From Brienomyrus brachyistius (Eukaryota; Chordata; Actinopteri; Osteoglossiformes; Mormyridae), in assembly GCF_023856365.1 (NCBI RefSeq), contig NC_064541.1, positions 25,398,214-25,462,213 on the forward strand: a stretch of 64,000 nt of DNA. Direction: 5' to 3'. Of this stretch, positions 1-19,085 are shown piece after piece; within the stretch, counting starts at the first letter, position 1; the number at the start of each line of letters is the position of its first letter. Below the pieces are notes generated by a model. It did no database searches and was not told where the DNA came from. It was given only the letters and a program-made list of their open reading frames with translations. The position numbers and the translations under genes were made by a program.

Positions 1-46
1 TCGCGGGGGGTCCGGAGCCTATCCCGGAAGCAATGGGCACGAGGTG
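1..46 (-). mobile_element. SINE 3'-end fragment cut by window edge
   Basis: The first 46 bases match the tail segment of the tRNA-derived SINE family seen complete at 7506-7862 (GGTCCGGAGCCTATCCCGGA, then the GCAATGGGCACGAGG block). The rest lies outside the window or is lost. Confidence 0.7.
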
Positions 47-1845
47 ACAAAATACATATTACAAGAAAACAATTAATCTATTTAAATTTCCATACTGGAC
101 AATTTCTTGAATCCCACTCTTGCAATTTATGACATACACACAAGCACACATCACTCCCTATTCACACACAGTGAAATGAATTTTTTCATTGTGTTATTAA
201 ATTTAGTTGCTAAATTGCCTTTTATGTACTTCAGTCATTTCGTGTATATCTTTAATTAAAGTTGAAGCAATGAAGGAAGCACTAAATGATTTTTAGACTA
301 CACCCAGAACTAACTCTGTTATCCAAAGTCACAGGATATTAAGTCTATAATCATAATAGAAATCTTTTATTTATATAGTGTTTTTCTAATATTCAAGGAT
401 GCTTTACAAAATCAAAACAAAAGAAAAAATAGACAGTCACATAACAGCATACAAGTATATAAATGAGCAAAAATACATGGAGTGTACAGAGGGTAAATAA
501 TAACAAGATAAAACAAAAGTTAAACAAATGGGGGGGGGGGGGGGGCTTGAGCATCTGAAATTAGCAACTCGAGAGAGAGAGGAAGCACTGAGTAAAAACG
601 CGTGATTTTTGGAGAGACTTCAGGGTTTAAATAGACCAAGTGTCCCAGCCACTGTGAGGAAGTAAGTTCCAGACTGTAGGAGCATCACACTGGGAACTGT
701 GGCTATGAACAGAATCTAAACCAGAGTTCGTGAGAACAGCAGTTATTTAAATCCAATGGAACGATGCCAGAGGCAGGCGATCTGGCTAAATGGGTGAGGA
801 ACTGGGGGCGAAATATCAAAGAAAAAAGTTTTAGAGATGTGCTGTAGGCAGGAGAAAACTGACACGATGGGTAAAGAGATGGGGGGCAGGCAGACACTGG
901 CAGTTCAGTCTTAATAACTAAAAAAATATGAGGAGAAATTGCATAGCTGATCAGAGACAGAGGCAGGATTTACAAGGGACAGGAATCAACAGCTAACATT
1001 ATTAATGCAGAAGGAAAGTGGGACGAGCAGGCAGCATTCAAGGCAGTTCTGTCTCCATGGAAACCTGCAGTGAAGACCTAAGGCCTTATAATCAAACATC
1101 TGCAAGTAGCTGGCGTGTGAAACTAAAGAATAATTTTTCCACCAAAAAAGTTCATAACGGACAAGCAATACTCAAAGCTAGCCCTTTATTAGAATATTTG
1201 GCCCTTAATAATCGTGACAGATAGTGAGCCCCCAGTTTTGGCACTGTGGAAGGAACATTTCCACAATCTACTACAAAGAAAACCCCGTACAGAACATTAG
1301 AAACATTTAAAAGGTCAATCTACATAGGTTCATGGTGAACTATTGCTTTTTGATAGTGGTTCCATGAACAAAATAACAAACCTTGTTTTTCCTCTGAGAG
1401 AACATTCAGTTAAAAAGTGCATTTTACAGAAGGCACTGCGGCAAAGGTCATACGGTGACTGGAACCGCAGGTGCGACTGAATTCAGACACAGTGCTGCAT
1501 TATTCCATGGTGCTTAAAACGGCAGTCAGGTCTCCGTGTCACTAACAGGTTATATGTATCAGATTAAACATCAGTCCTGCTCTGGAGCCGCCCCCCAGGC
1601 CTGTGACTGGCTAACCCTGCAGATTAGAGATTCAATCTTAACATTATTAATATAATTGTTTAACCCACAGTGTTGAGGGGCAGGTCATCTGTTTGACTTT
1701 GCCACACGTAAATCATATTGCACTCATTCAGAAACAATAACAATGATATTACTTCTGTTAACATGCCACCGTCGCCTCAAACCACAGCAATACGAGTGTC
1801 TTTCATTTCAATGTATTAGCGGAGTCTGTGTGCTGCAGACAATCC
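47..1845. other. Intergenic, no gene seen; probable old dispersed repeat at 360-880
   Basis: No exon-like reading frame is convincing here. Bases 360-450 (TTTATATAGTG... GCTTTACAAAATC) and 640-880 (a stretch about a trait 'scored normal') resemble the common fish dispersed repeat whose consensus contains TTTATATAGCGCTTT and CTTTACA; a relative seems to lie at 44000-44470. A G homopolymer of about 16 bases lies at 530-545. A minus-strand AATAAA is at 1190-1185, a possible distal fam83h polyadenylation signal, unproven. Confidence 0.4.
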
Positions 1846-2212
1846 ATCCACCCATTTTCTGTAACCGCTTGTCCTGTTCAGAGTTGCGGGGGGTCTGGAG
1901 CCTATCCTGGAGGCTATGGGTGCAGGGTATGTAAGAATCCGGTATAGGGCACCAACCCATCGCCCATCGCAGGGCACACTAACACATACCAGTCACTCAC
2001 ACAGGCACACCTATGGGCAATCTGGTAACTCCAATTAATCTCTGCATTTTTTTGGACTGAGGGGGGAAACCAGAGTACCCAGAGGAAACCCCACAATGAC
2101 ACGGGGAGAACATGCAAACTCCACACGCATGGAGCCAAGGTGGAGACAGGAACCCCGGTCCCAGAGGAGCAAGGGAACGGTGCTGAGCACTGCACCTCCA
2201 TGCCACCCTGCT
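1846..2212 (-). mobile_element. tRNA-derived SINE, diverged full-length copy
   Basis: Reading the minus strand from 2212, the copy has the same block order as the better copies: tRNA-like head, GAGTTTGCATGTTCTCCCCG, the ATTGGAGTTACCAGATTGCC block, the GATGGGTTGGTGCCC block and a tail at ACCGCTTGTCC...GGATGG-like end. It is more diverged than the 7.5 kb and 14.5 kb copies, with a short deletion in the tail. It lies downstream of fam83h. Confidence 0.8.
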
Positions 2213-3008
2213 GCTGACGATGTTCTCTGTTTACCTGCATATGAATCTCTGCCTTGAAGGGCTTAAGGCGCATGGGAGGTTTAATGTAAACAATGACTAT
2301 TGGTGATATGAACTGCATTGCACTTTGTGGCCCAAAAAAAAAAAAATCACACAGACATTGGTTTAAATAACAAAAACCCTTAGGTGTCCCGCACAGAATT
2401 ACCCTGCTTGATGTGTGTGGGGAACAGCTGTGGTCCCTAACTACAAGGCGGTGGCCCGGCGTTTGCCTGCCGTGGAGGATTCTGAGTGACTGTCTGAGGT
2501 TGCTCGTGCAGGTGTACCTGCCTGTACTGTATGTACATGTATTGTCTGCTTGCTCCCCACCGATGGGGCCGCACACCATATGCCAACAGTCATGTCCACA
2601 TTGAAACCTACACATAATACATACATTATGGATGCAGTCAGACTGTTCTAGACATGAAGTTGTGGCAGGAGCAGTCACATTCCAAAACCAACGAGATGCG
2701 TTGCGCACGCATATTTGTACATGTTTCCAAAGTCGTACTTCTGGTCGCGAGATCCACAGCAGAAGACCCTTAGATCTTTTGTGAAGCACCTGTTGTCTTT
2801 CCCCACCCTCTGCTTTGTCATCCAAGATCATGATCCCATCTGTTTAAAATACAGAATAAGAGTCAACGGAAGACAGTCATACTCCGCAAATACATTAATA
2901 CACTTATACACAAATAACTTCATGCCAGACATTTTCAGATAGGAGAAATGCATTATACTACAGTTTTGTTTTGAACCTAGAACCCTTGAGGGGCCCCTGT
3001 GGTCCCAA
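2213..3008 (-). other. Probable fam83h 3' UTR and downstream flank
   Basis: This stretch directly follows the fam83h stop codon in the gene's sense. No second gene or clear repeat is seen. An A homopolymer lies at 2334-2345. The exact 3' end is not set by the sequence alone. Confidence 0.35.
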
Positions 3009-9199
<6,191 letters not shown>

Positions 9200-9245
9200 C
9201 GTGATATCGGAAGGGGAAGAGGGAGGGATTCACTCCAGTGGAGAT
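9200..9245 (-). other. fam83h: fam83h 5' UTR part of first coding exon
   Basis: A minus-strand acceptor, GTGTGTTTCGACAG, ends at 9246. The 46 bases before the ATG at 9199 would be 5' UTR. This implies an upstream noncoding exon, possibly in the CpG-rich block at 20330-21310. Confidence 0.55.
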
Positions 9246-10569
9246 CTGTCGAAACACACCAAAACACCGACTGAAAAAGCTCACAGATTTAAACTTCACA
9301 CATAGGACAAAATTTCATTTACCATGTCATTGGTTTCAATGAACCGGCAGTTTCCCCTTTTGGGGACATCTGGTGGAAATTGTAGTCTTAATTTTAAGCA
9401 CATCCACCCCATCCAATGAAGCCATATATTAGCTTACTAGCTGAGTGTTTTTTTTTTTAAATCACCATTAACTAACTTGAGATTCAGCATCGTGAAAGTG
9501 GTCAGCACAAGGTCAGCAAAATAAAGGTAAAGCAATAATGCTGTGTGATTAAATCAGCATAAAACCAGCAACATCAAACACAGAAGGTAATAGGCAGCTG
9601 GTAACCAGCAACATCAAATGGTTAGGAAGACTTCAATGTGATTGGCCAGATATAAATAAGCCCAAAAAATGAGCAAACAAATAAGTTCACAGATAAAATA
9701 AACCTGAGGCAGCCCAGATGCACATTTCACACATATTCTTCGCTAGTGTTTCTTGTCTAATGTAAAAGGAGTCATTTTCTACCGTGAATATTTGGGATCT
9801 GCAGATCATCTGACTAAAGAATCACCAATGAAATCTGACCTGTTTCTGGGAGACTTTTGTTTGTCGTTATGAAAGCCTTGCTGTTTGAGAACACTATTTT
9901 GGTTTCTACTGACCATAAATTTCATCAGGCTTTCACAAGGGGAAGCGGCCATGATTTATGTCTGTCTGTATGAGGACTGGTGATCTCATCTCCTTTTGTT
10001 CCACTACTGGAGATAATTGTCATCATGCACTTTATAATCAACAAGCCTCCTAATTCGATAGTCATTTTACACAGAAGCACTTCGAATAGCTGAAATAACG
10101 TACCACACATACTGTACAAATATTCATATAGAAAATAAACGCTATACCATGTTGTGAGAGTAAGAAAAGGGTTTAAATCCACCACCAAAATATGTCTTGT
10201 GATCAAGGAACGAGACTCCTAGTTATGAATCTGTTCAGCCTCCAGAATGCATGTTACCAAGTAAAGCGTTTCCTTCCGTCTTTTGTCCAAGATCCTGCGG
10301 CCGATTAAGAACAGATGGTTCATGTCCCTGTGACCCAGGGTTGTAACGATACACATCCTCATCGCCTACTATTCGGTACATCATTATCAGTTTGGGGTGC
10401 ACAAAGAAAACACCTATTGACACAGGCAGAACCTAAGTACGCAAGTAGATGTAAGCAATGGGCACAAGGCATTATCTAGTGTAGGTAAAAAATTGACTCC
10501 CCAGGACAATCACAACCATTCGCTATCTTGCTCAGTCATAGACCGTGTGGATCTTTTGTGAGAAGTTAA
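9246..10569. other. fam83h upstream intron or intergenic; nothing recognised
   Basis: AT-rich DNA without convincing exons, tandem repeats or TE ends. Bases 9540-9620 contain a loose repetition of ACCAGCAACATCAAA. Confidence 0.35.
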
Positions 10570-11040
10570 ACAAAAAACGAGTGAAGAAGAGAAAAGCTAA
10601 CAAGAAGGAACTGCTCTCAAAAAGACAGTTGTCTTCCACTGCATGGAAACATTTTGTATTCCACAGGACGATATTAAGCAAAAGCAAGTGATTTGTCGGC
10701 ACTGCATTGTGTCTGTTGATACAACGTATGACAACACCACCGACTCATTTGACAGGACTCTGTTAAAGCGCAAGTCTCTGGGCTACAGGAGGACTCCCAT
10801 ACGAACGTGGAAAACATGCAGATTGCACAAACAGAGCAAGCATTTTGGGCCACGCTACCTGCTATGCTGCCACATGTCACGCTATCAGATTTGGAGCCAT
10901 AGTCACTGCATTTTACATCAACTTGTTCCTCACTGTTCGGTTTCAGATGATATACATTGTTTGATGAAAAGTGCTGGCAGTTTATTAGGCAATCATTGGA
11001 AGGTCCCTGTTTTGATATTTAAATGTACCGTCTTGTAATG
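10570..11040 (+). pseudogene. Decayed hAT/ZBED-like (BED zinc finger) transposase fragment
   Basis: Conceptual plus-strand translation across two frames gives LSKRQLSSTAWKHFVF, then VICRHCIVSVDTTYDNTTD. This resembles the BED finger of hAT transposases and ZBED genes (S-x-W-x-x-F, C-x2-C, then N-T-T-N/D before the His ligands). The His ligands have eroded and frames shift after about 10760; further downstream only faint hAT-like pieces remain. This is inference from motif spacing and could be any BED-finger relic. Confidence 0.5.
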
Positions 11041-12431
11041 ATAAGCCCAGTTTTTTTTACAACATGCATGTGGGAAAAATGCATTGCTCTCGCTACCTTT
11101 CCTTTGACTATTCCGTAACCGAACACTTTCCATTAAACATTAAGTTGGCTACATACGCAACAGAATAACAGATTCTCTGCAAATGCCTCAGATTTCATTC
11201 GCCAATTTATTTTTGGGTTGCTTTGGCAATCTTTTGAGAGCTCCTGTCACAAAGGCTTCACCAGGCGGTGGGTGTGTGCCAGGCATCGAAGGGCACGGAA
11301 GGATCCAGGCTGTTTGCTAGTACAGTCCTGTGGGATTTGGGATGTAACATTCCTGCCATCTCAGCATCTACAAGAAAACACAGAACCTCTGCATCTTCAA
11401 ACATGGTTCTCCACTGCCTGCCCATTTCACTGGGGATGTTATCACCGTCAGGCACGCAGGCTGTGGTTTTGTGGTATGTGTCATGGTGATGACGGTCTCT
11501 AGGCTATGCAAAACGCGCAGTTACAGGAATGGGCACAGAGGGTGGTGCGCAGGCTCACTTCTGTAAAGGGGGGGGAACCATCCCGGCAATGCGAGGAATG
11601 AAAGTCTTTGTTCCCAGTGCATTTTTTAATAAACTGACATCTGCCAGAGAGATGCTTGTCAGTGTGTGCATATCTGTGCCTGAGTGTATGTCAGCATTCT
11701 TCCCGGCTTGGGCGGACATGTGAATTTACGAAGCCACTTTCTCCCCTTGGTGGCAGTAATCTATGTTAGGATTGCAAGCACGGCTAGCAGATAGAGCTGT
11801 CGCGGTCACTCAGTTAAACTTGAATATTTAAATGCACTGATGTAAAATTTTCCTTCTCAGTCGCTCAGTAACACGGTGGCAGGAAGACGGCGCATAGTGG
11901 ATGAAGATCCTAACAAAGAGCAGAAGCATCAGCTGTGTGGAATCACCTCACATTAAGTTAATGAAAATGCAGTCGTTTCTCAGAATTGCAAAGCAGAACT
12001 TAAATGTCTCAATAACATGACTGCAATACAACTAGATCTTAAAAGAAGACATTCAGGTTTGAGACTCATGACTAATGTGGGGTTATCCAGATGCCATTCA
12101 GACTCCCAGAGCAGCCCAGCCCGTCTTTGTCACGATGTTGACTTAAATTATTCTACTTAATTTACTTTCTATGATTCCCATATGTGAAGATTATCACTGA
12201 TAAAACAAAGCTTAGGTTGGCTAGCTTACAGAATACAATACGCGTGATAATTAGCACATATTATTATTTTTTGTGAATGTATTGTGTGTTTTAAGTGAAT
12301 GATATTGAACAAAGTTCATATTGTGATATTTGAAGTTTCTGAGATATTTAGTAGTTGAAAATTAAGTTCTATTTATTATCTATTAATGAGTGGTGCCTCT
12401 ACATTACTAATTACGCATGTATGAGGCCTTC
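11041..12431. other. Intergenic; nothing recognised
   Basis: No exon pair or TE terminus is convincing. Short reading frames at 11218-11502 have no family features. Confidence 0.35.
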
Positions 12432-12524
12432 AATGGACTGGCATCCATTAGCCTGAGCTTTGGAACAGCCTCCAGCTTCACCGTGACCCTGTACTGGATT
12501 AATTATGGAAAATGGATGGATGTG
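12432..12524 (+). mobile_element. SINE-type 3' tail fragment
   Basis: ACTGGCATCC...CAGCTTCACCGTGACCCTG...GGATTAATTATGGAAAATGGATGGATG is the usual 3' end of this class of fish SINE, 5'-truncated. Confidence 0.6.
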
Positions 12525-13067
12525 TAACAGATGTGACTCCTGGGCTTCAGTTATATTTACGGTTCATGAAAATCAGTCAGATCATCCCTGAAATCACCGC
12601 TATCTTCATCTTCCATTTGTTTAGGTGTACAAATGTTCCTCCGTTGTATATCTGATACTTAAAAATAAATCATATGAAAGATCATTGTAGTTTTGTAACA
12701 TTGTAATTTCGATGCTTAGAAATCGTATTAATTCTACGTGACTCACAGAGTTTATGAATTCATACTTGGCATTGCAGACTAAAGGCAGTCATGCTTGCTG
12801 CCTACAGGTCTGACAGGTACCATAGGAATCTCACCCAAAGCAGAGCTACGCACTTAGTTTTGCCAAAACAGTTCTCCTCCCTCGACATCAAACACCTCCA
12901 ACTGAAATGCATGTGCAGATGAAAGGTCAGTTAGCACCAGCAGTACTGTGGCCTGTCCTCAGGTGGCCTGCAGCATTTAAACCACTTTCTGTATCCAAAT
13001 AATCAAGGCATTCCACTTGTCAGAGGCAATTCTCGTCAACAAGCTACACTTTCACATTCACCAAAGC

Positions 13068-13375
13068 TTTGCTGGGGCTCCTTTTTGTTCTCTGCACCCT
13101 CCATCAACCGCGACTCTCATATACACAGTCATGGTGGGTCTGGAGCTTGTTCCTCTATCACAGGGAGCACACTTACACACAACGGGCTATTCCGGGGCAC
13201 CAGTCCACATAAACATACACTTCTGGAGTACGAGAGGAAACCAGAGTACCAGGAGATTCATGCAAACACAGGAAGAGCAAATTCCACACACAGCCAGGAT
13301 GTGACTTAAACACCTGATCCCCCCGTGGCCACAGCACCACCCCCTGACTCACAGAGCCACCCCACAACTGACGGC
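13068..13375 (-). mobile_element. Highly diverged SINE copy
   Basis: The order of blocks (GGTCTGGAGC, ATCACAGGGAGCACACTTACAC, GAGGAAACCAGAGTACC, CATGCAAACAC, CAGCACCACC) parallels the minus-strand SINE family, with many substitutions. Flanked at 13376-13441 by a short 20-bp tandem repeat (GACGGCGTCACC core). Confidence 0.55.
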
Positions 13376-13441
13376 GTCACCTGCTGACCGACGGCGTCAC
13401 CTGCTGACCGACGGCATCACCCAACGACAGACGGCGCCACC
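13376..13441. repeat. Short tandem repeat, about 20-bp unit
   Basis: Four imperfect copies of a unit with core GACGGCGTCACCTGCTGACC. Confidence 0.8.
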
Positions 13442-14546
13442 CAAATAATAACAGATATCATTATTAATTTTAATCATTAATTCTTCTAACCATCTTCCAC
13501 AAATGCATACTAGCACAAAGTTACAATAATATTTTCAACCAAGTAGGTTCTTATTCTTTGCTTATTGGATTGTTTCAAATCAATGTTTCAACTAGGTGTG
13601 TCGACTGTTTGCGTTTTGTCTGTTTTATGCCTAAGGCCACTGCTAAAGCTCTAATGTCAAGTTGTTATGTTACACCAGGGCTAAATGAGGTGCTGCAGCA
13701 ACATCAAGCCCGTCTTTCCCAAGCAATAAAAAAGAAAGTAAATACAACTGTGGTTTTCAAAATGCTGAGCCTTTGGGCTTCTACAGAGTCAACATTAGTT
13801 TGTCTTCACAAAGGTTTCATGCCACAATGTTGAGAAAGGGTTCAAAGGTCACCCTTTCTACTCAGATTGTTCTACTTGGACACTGCAGGACCACAGCAGA
13901 GCATTTGGTGTTAGTCACGCAAAACTAAAATATGAACTGCAGCTAACAGAGCATGGGAGGTCGAATGTGATTTCATCTCCTTCACCTGAGCTGCACGCCT
14001 GGTTTGAATGACCTCATGCATCATCTGAATGCTTCTTCAAATGACCAGCAGGCACAGTGACAGAGCATCGGCACAAATGCCTCAGAGCTGAAAAGACATA
14101 ACATTAGCTGCCTACCATGAGTACAAAAATCCAGTGAGTACAAAAAAATCCACTGGGAGGTGGATTTCAGATTTGGCCCAAGTTATTCAGGTATCAAAAG
14201 AAAGTCTTGAGCTGAAAAAAGAGACAGTGAGTGCCACCCACACTCACATTATCTGTTTTTGATGGAGATACTCCTAGCCACATTAAAATGCCACATTGAA
14301 GCCTAGTTCATTCTTCACGCTTCCTGCATGCGCTTTTGTGCGCTTCTGGTCTGGGACAGTTGTCCGCGCGGCAGCTTGTGTTCATACTGTGCATGTAGAT
14401 GATTGCGGTTGGCGCATGCGAAATGTAGTGATGTTCCTCCAGATCAGCAGAGGGCAGATGATGTCCTAGGTCTGAATGAAGTTTATGCAAAAGCAGGATG
14501 AGATACTGTTTATAACCGCAAATTTCAAGTCTTCCCTGGGTTTTAT
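13442..14546. other. Intergenic; nothing recognised
   Basis: No supported gene or repeat end was found. Confidence 0.3.
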
Positions 14547-14894
14547 CCATCCATTTTCCAAACTGCTTATCCTACTGGATCGCGGGGGGTCCGGAGCCTA
14601 TCCCAGAAGCAATGGGCATGAGGCAGGGAACAACCCAGGATGGGCCAGCCCATCGCAGGGCACACTCGCACACCATGCACTCACACATGCACTCCTACGG
14701 GTAATTTAGCAAGTCCAATTAGCCTCAGCCTGTTTTTGGACTGCGGACGCAAACCGGAGTACCCGGATGAAACCCCACGACGACATGGGGAGAACATGCA
14801 AACTCCACACACATGTGACCCAGGCGGAAACTCGAACCTGGGTCCCAGAGGTGTGAGGCAACAGTGCTAACCACTGCACCACCATGCCGCCCCT
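14547..14894 (-). mobile_element. tRNA-derived SINE, full length
   Basis: Close sister of the 7506-7862 copy: head GGCGGCATGGTGGTGCAGTG, B box GGTTCGAGTTTC and tail GGAAAATGGATGGATAAAA on the minus strand. TCTCTGGGTTTTA beyond the head and TTCCCTGGGTTTTA beyond the tail look like a target-site duplication of about 12 bp. Confidence 0.88.
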
Positions 14895-15477
14895 TCTCTG
14901 GGTTTTAAAACAATAAAAACATAACTTTCTTTTGTCAAACTACTTAACTAATGTCGGCTTTGTCTCATAAAAAGTTTGCACATTAAATGTTTAATATTTA
15001 CCTCTGCCCAATCACATTTCTCACTGAAAGTTTTATTAGATTCTTGTGATAAAATCAATAATAATTAAGGCATAGGTGGAATATAGAACTGTCTCCGGCT
15101 TCACATTGCTGTTCTGTACTGGGATCCTAGAAATTTTGAACCTGAAAGCAGCCCTTAGCCTTATATTAGCAGAACCAGGATTAAACAAAGATTACACAAG
15201 ATTAAACGTTTTTTAAAAATAATGTTTTCTCAATGTGTTCCAGAGCTGTAGATGATAAATGGTTTCCAGAGCTATTTATATTTATTGTTTTGAGCTGAAA
15301 AAATTGAAAGGACAAAGTTTACATACATGGCACCTACTGGACATACCGAGTCAATTATTCTGCACATGCACAGCCAATGTCTGATGACAATATTTACGTT
15401 ACGTGCCATCGTCCGCAACTTCAAAGCAAAACATATGTTTTTTTTTGTTTTTGAGTCTTTAAATTTTGTATAGGAAA
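14895..15477. other. Intergenic; nothing recognised
   Basis: AT-rich; no supported feature. Confidence 0.3.
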
Positions 15478-15890
15478 TCCTTCAGAGTATAAGAGCAGGG
15501 CCTTTGTCCTTGTTAGCTTAGCGTGCTAGTTGATGGCCTTGATGAAGCACAAACAGGTTTAATACCAAGTCCTTTGTCCTTATCTGCTTAATGTGCTGAT
15601 TGATGACTTTGCTTAAATACATAATATTTTAATAACAGGTACTTTGTCCTTGTTCACTTAGCATGCTGGTTGATAGCATTGCCAAAGCATAGACGAGTTT
15701 AATACCAGATTCTTTGTCCTTGTTAGCTTGGCGTGCTGGTTGATAGCATTGCCAAAGCATAGACGAGTTTAATACCAGGTTCTTTGTCCTTGTTAGCTTG
15801 GCGTGCTGGTTGATAGCATTGCCAAAGCATAGACGAGTTTAATACCAGGTTCTTTGTCCTTGTTAGCTTAGCGTGCTGACTGGGGACCTT
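15478..15890. repeat. Minisatellite, 70-bp unit, about 5.5 copies
   Basis: Core CTTTGTCCTTGTTAGCTTGG followed by CGTGCTGGTTGATAGCATTG. The copies at about 15711-15850 are nearly identical and the outer ones diverged, the usual pattern of growth by unequal exchange. Confidence 0.9.
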
Positions 15891-18364
15891 CCTTACACAC
15901 AGAAATAATACACCAAACAAAGAGCTATGACCTATGAAAGCTGTATGGTGTAATAGAGAAACACACAATGTACAGGTTTTTGAACTCATGCCACATTGTT
16001 CTCCTTTCATGCCTCTATTACTCCTGAGGCACCGTTATGGAAAAGGTCACTCAAATAAGGAATCTGTAATAAGAGGATGTGGACACATCTGTTCCTGACC
16101 ACCTTTTTTCCAGGGCAGTGCTAAAGACGTTTCCCTCGGCTCAAGGAGCAAACAAAGCAAACATCCATGTCAGACTAAAAGAACCAATGTGACGGAACAT
16201 CACAGGAGACATTTTCAGATTTCAGACCTTTACATGATCACATTTCCTGCTATACCTGCCATTCCTCCATTTAAAGCATCCTTCTTTTAGTTATAAAATC
16301 CAGCTTCTGATATAGCTGAGCATTTTGTCAGTAAACAGGCTGCTGAAGTAGCCATAACCCAAATCCAACTAGAGATCCACCAGTTTAATGTCTTCACTCT
16401 TTGGATCAGAGCCTTTTTAAAATGTTTTCTGTAAATCTGAGTACACATCAAGCTGAAGGGAAAAAAAACTAGGCAAAGAAACGGTCGGCTCCCTTCGATT
16501 GCGTAAACTTGAGCTAGAACATGCAGGCACAGCTGGGGGTGATGCTTGACATAGCGCCCAATCAGAGAACTGTTTCATCGACTAGCTTTGACGCCGATTC
16601 AACATGTTAAAATCGGCCAAAACAGAGCCGATGGGGACTGACAGTACATGTTGTAGAAGTTTTCTCTGTATTCACCTGCCTTCTGCTTTATGCCTCCTGG
16701 GAGAAGTTCCAGGCTACACTGTGATTAAAGCAAATTTGTAGATCAGCACAAAAAAAAATCACCACACAAACTAACACTGAACAGCTTTATATAAATGAAA
16801 AGCCCAGTGAGGGCTGCACATCTTCTCTACAGAAAGTCATAGCAAAGGTGACATTTCAGTGCCCCTCAGCCTTGCGTAGTACTGTTCAAGATACAAGATG
16901 CTCTGTTCGTCACATACATGGTTATACCAGTACAACATGCAGTGAAATGTACCCTGAACGACCCTTAGACTGCAAATCAAATCAAAACAATGATCATCAT
17001 TCAACCTAAATTTTACAACACTTGAGAAGATTTCCAAGTTTTAGAGAGAACACATTCCATGATAAGGTAGGACAGGCCCTGGGAAAAGCAGCTTAAAAAC
17101 TCAGAAACAGCAAGAAGCACCAAAGTTTTGCTAGGCTAATGCATTTCATGTTGTAATCTGTTCCTTCCCTGAGGCAAAAATCGTCCATTTTATGATGTAA
17201 TCCATTCCTGCCCAGAAGCAAAGGCCAGCCACTTTATAGTCTAAGATAACGACATGCTGAATACAGAATGCAAAAGATATGGTTTGCGTTTATGTTTCAT
17301 TATATATTTTTGGAGAAATGAGAAGGGTTGGTAATGTACTAATCTAAGTATTTAAAAGTAGAAAATACCCTTTCAGAGTGTGAAGCATAAATGAAGTATT
17401 TGGATTTTTGGCCTGGTTGTGCTGGAAAAGCCTGTGTTTAGGGTTTCTCTCAGGAAACATCTCCGTTAATGGAGTTAGTGTGGTTACTGCAAAACAAAGA
17501 CTGAAAGGCAGCGAACATAATAATGGCTGTAAACCATAACATGCTTTAAGAGCTACATGTACATCTTAAGAAACAAAAGGTGACCATATTAACGTGATAC
17601 TATCTGAGTTTAACAAACGTGTCGGACTTTAAACGGCAAAAAGTACCACCACCACTGTCCTGCTACCTTGTTTACCTACGGTATCTCCTCTTCTAAAAGA
17701 TGCTCTGGTTGCTGATCTGTCCCTTTCTTTACGTGCTTATCGCTTCCATGATTTATCAAAACAATGATATGTGGCGCATTTTGCTAACCAAATTTAATAA
17801 ACATGCATCAGGCATCACATTACGCATCTCATGAATATTTTAGTTGTACTACTAACATGCCTATCAAACTATGGGTGCAAGTAAATGTCCGTCTAGCACC
17901 AAAAGGCCAGGGTCTGCACAAATGTTTACACCCGTCATCTAAAGCCCTGCTGATTATGTGCATGTGTCATATAGTCATGATTATATCACCATGTGATATC
18001 GTGCAGCCCTACATTTAACATAAATGAATGAATAAATAAATCTCTGGCATGAAGAAATAAATTGTATTTATTTATTTTGTTTATTTATTTATATCCCTTG
18101 GGTTTTTGAGATTTATAAGTCACTTTGCGCTAAAGACCTGAACCCCAGCAAAACAAAACACAATGGATCAGACATTGGCTAATGATTGCCAGCGATTTCC
18201 AACCCTTTTCAATTGCAGACAATAAGGGACTCATAAACTACAAACACTGTATTGTATGTTATTCTAAGCAGGAAAGGTCTCTCAAACAATCATTCCACAA
18301 CTTTATGATGAACATGTGCAGGCTTCACTGACAGAAAGGGTTCAAAAAGCTTCAGTAGGTTCCC
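15891..18364. other. Intergenic; one dispersed repeat fragment, otherwise nothing
   Basis: At 16905-16960 GTTCGTCACATACATGGTTA and ACAACATGCAGTGAAATGT resemble the element at 43425-43560 (TTTGTCACATTCGTACC, CTGCAGTGAAATG) in the same orientation. No gene is seen in the remainder. Confidence 0.4.
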
Positions 18365-19085
18365 TAACAGCATGCAGACAGCATGCAGACAGCATGCAGC
18401 TGCGGTCAGGCAGGTTAGCGTCCTACCGACAGCACGCACCAAGCAGCTGCGGTCAGGCAGGTTAGCATCCTACCGACAGCACGCACCAAGCAGCTGCGGC
18501 CAGGCAGGTTAGCATCCTACCGACAGCACGCACCAAGCAGCTGCGTCCAGGCAGGTTAGCATCCTACTGACAGCACGCACCAAGCAGCTGCGGCCAGGCA
18601 GGTTAGCATCCTACCGACAGCACGCACCAAGCAGCTGCGGCCAGGCAGGTTAGCATCCTACCGACAGCACGCACCAAGCAGCTGCGTCCAGGCAGGTTAG
18701 CATCCTACCGACAGCACGCACCAAGCAGCTGCGTCCAGGCAGGTTAGCATCCTACCGACAGCACGCACCAAGCAGCTGCGTCCAGGCAGGTTAGCATCCT
18801 ACCGACAGCACGCACCAAGCAGCTGCGTCCAGGCAGGTTAGCATCCTACCGACAGCACGCACCAAGCAGCTGCGGTCAGGCAGGTTAGCATCCTACCGAC
18901 AGCACGCACCAAGCAGCTGCGTCCAGGCAGGTTAGCATCCTACCGACAGCACGCACCAAGCAGCTGCGTCCAGGCAGGTTAGCATCCTACCGACAGCACG
19001 CACCAAGCAGCTGCGGCCAGGCAGGTTAGCATCCTACCGACAGCACGCACCAAGCAGCTGCGGCCAGGCAGGTTAGCATCCTACA
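18365..19085. repeat. Minisatellite, 47-bp unit, about 14 copies
   Basis: Contiguous units with core CACGCACCAAGCAGCTGCG and CAGGCAGGTTAGCATCCTAC. Variation is confined mostly to one position (GGTC, GGCC or GTCC), so copies are young. The start at 18365 shows a shorter triplicated AGCATGCAGAC. There are no spacers. Confidence 0.93.

Noticed and set aside
1914..2831. 305-codon minus frame downstream of fam83h
   Set aside because: It runs through a SINE copy and an A homopolymer, has no domain, and shows no splice or family support.
18365..19085. CRISPR-like regular array
   Set aside because: Units are contiguous with no unique spacers and the genome is eukaryotic; it is a minisatellite. The same applies to the arrays at 15.5, 26.1, 34.1 and 39.7 kb.
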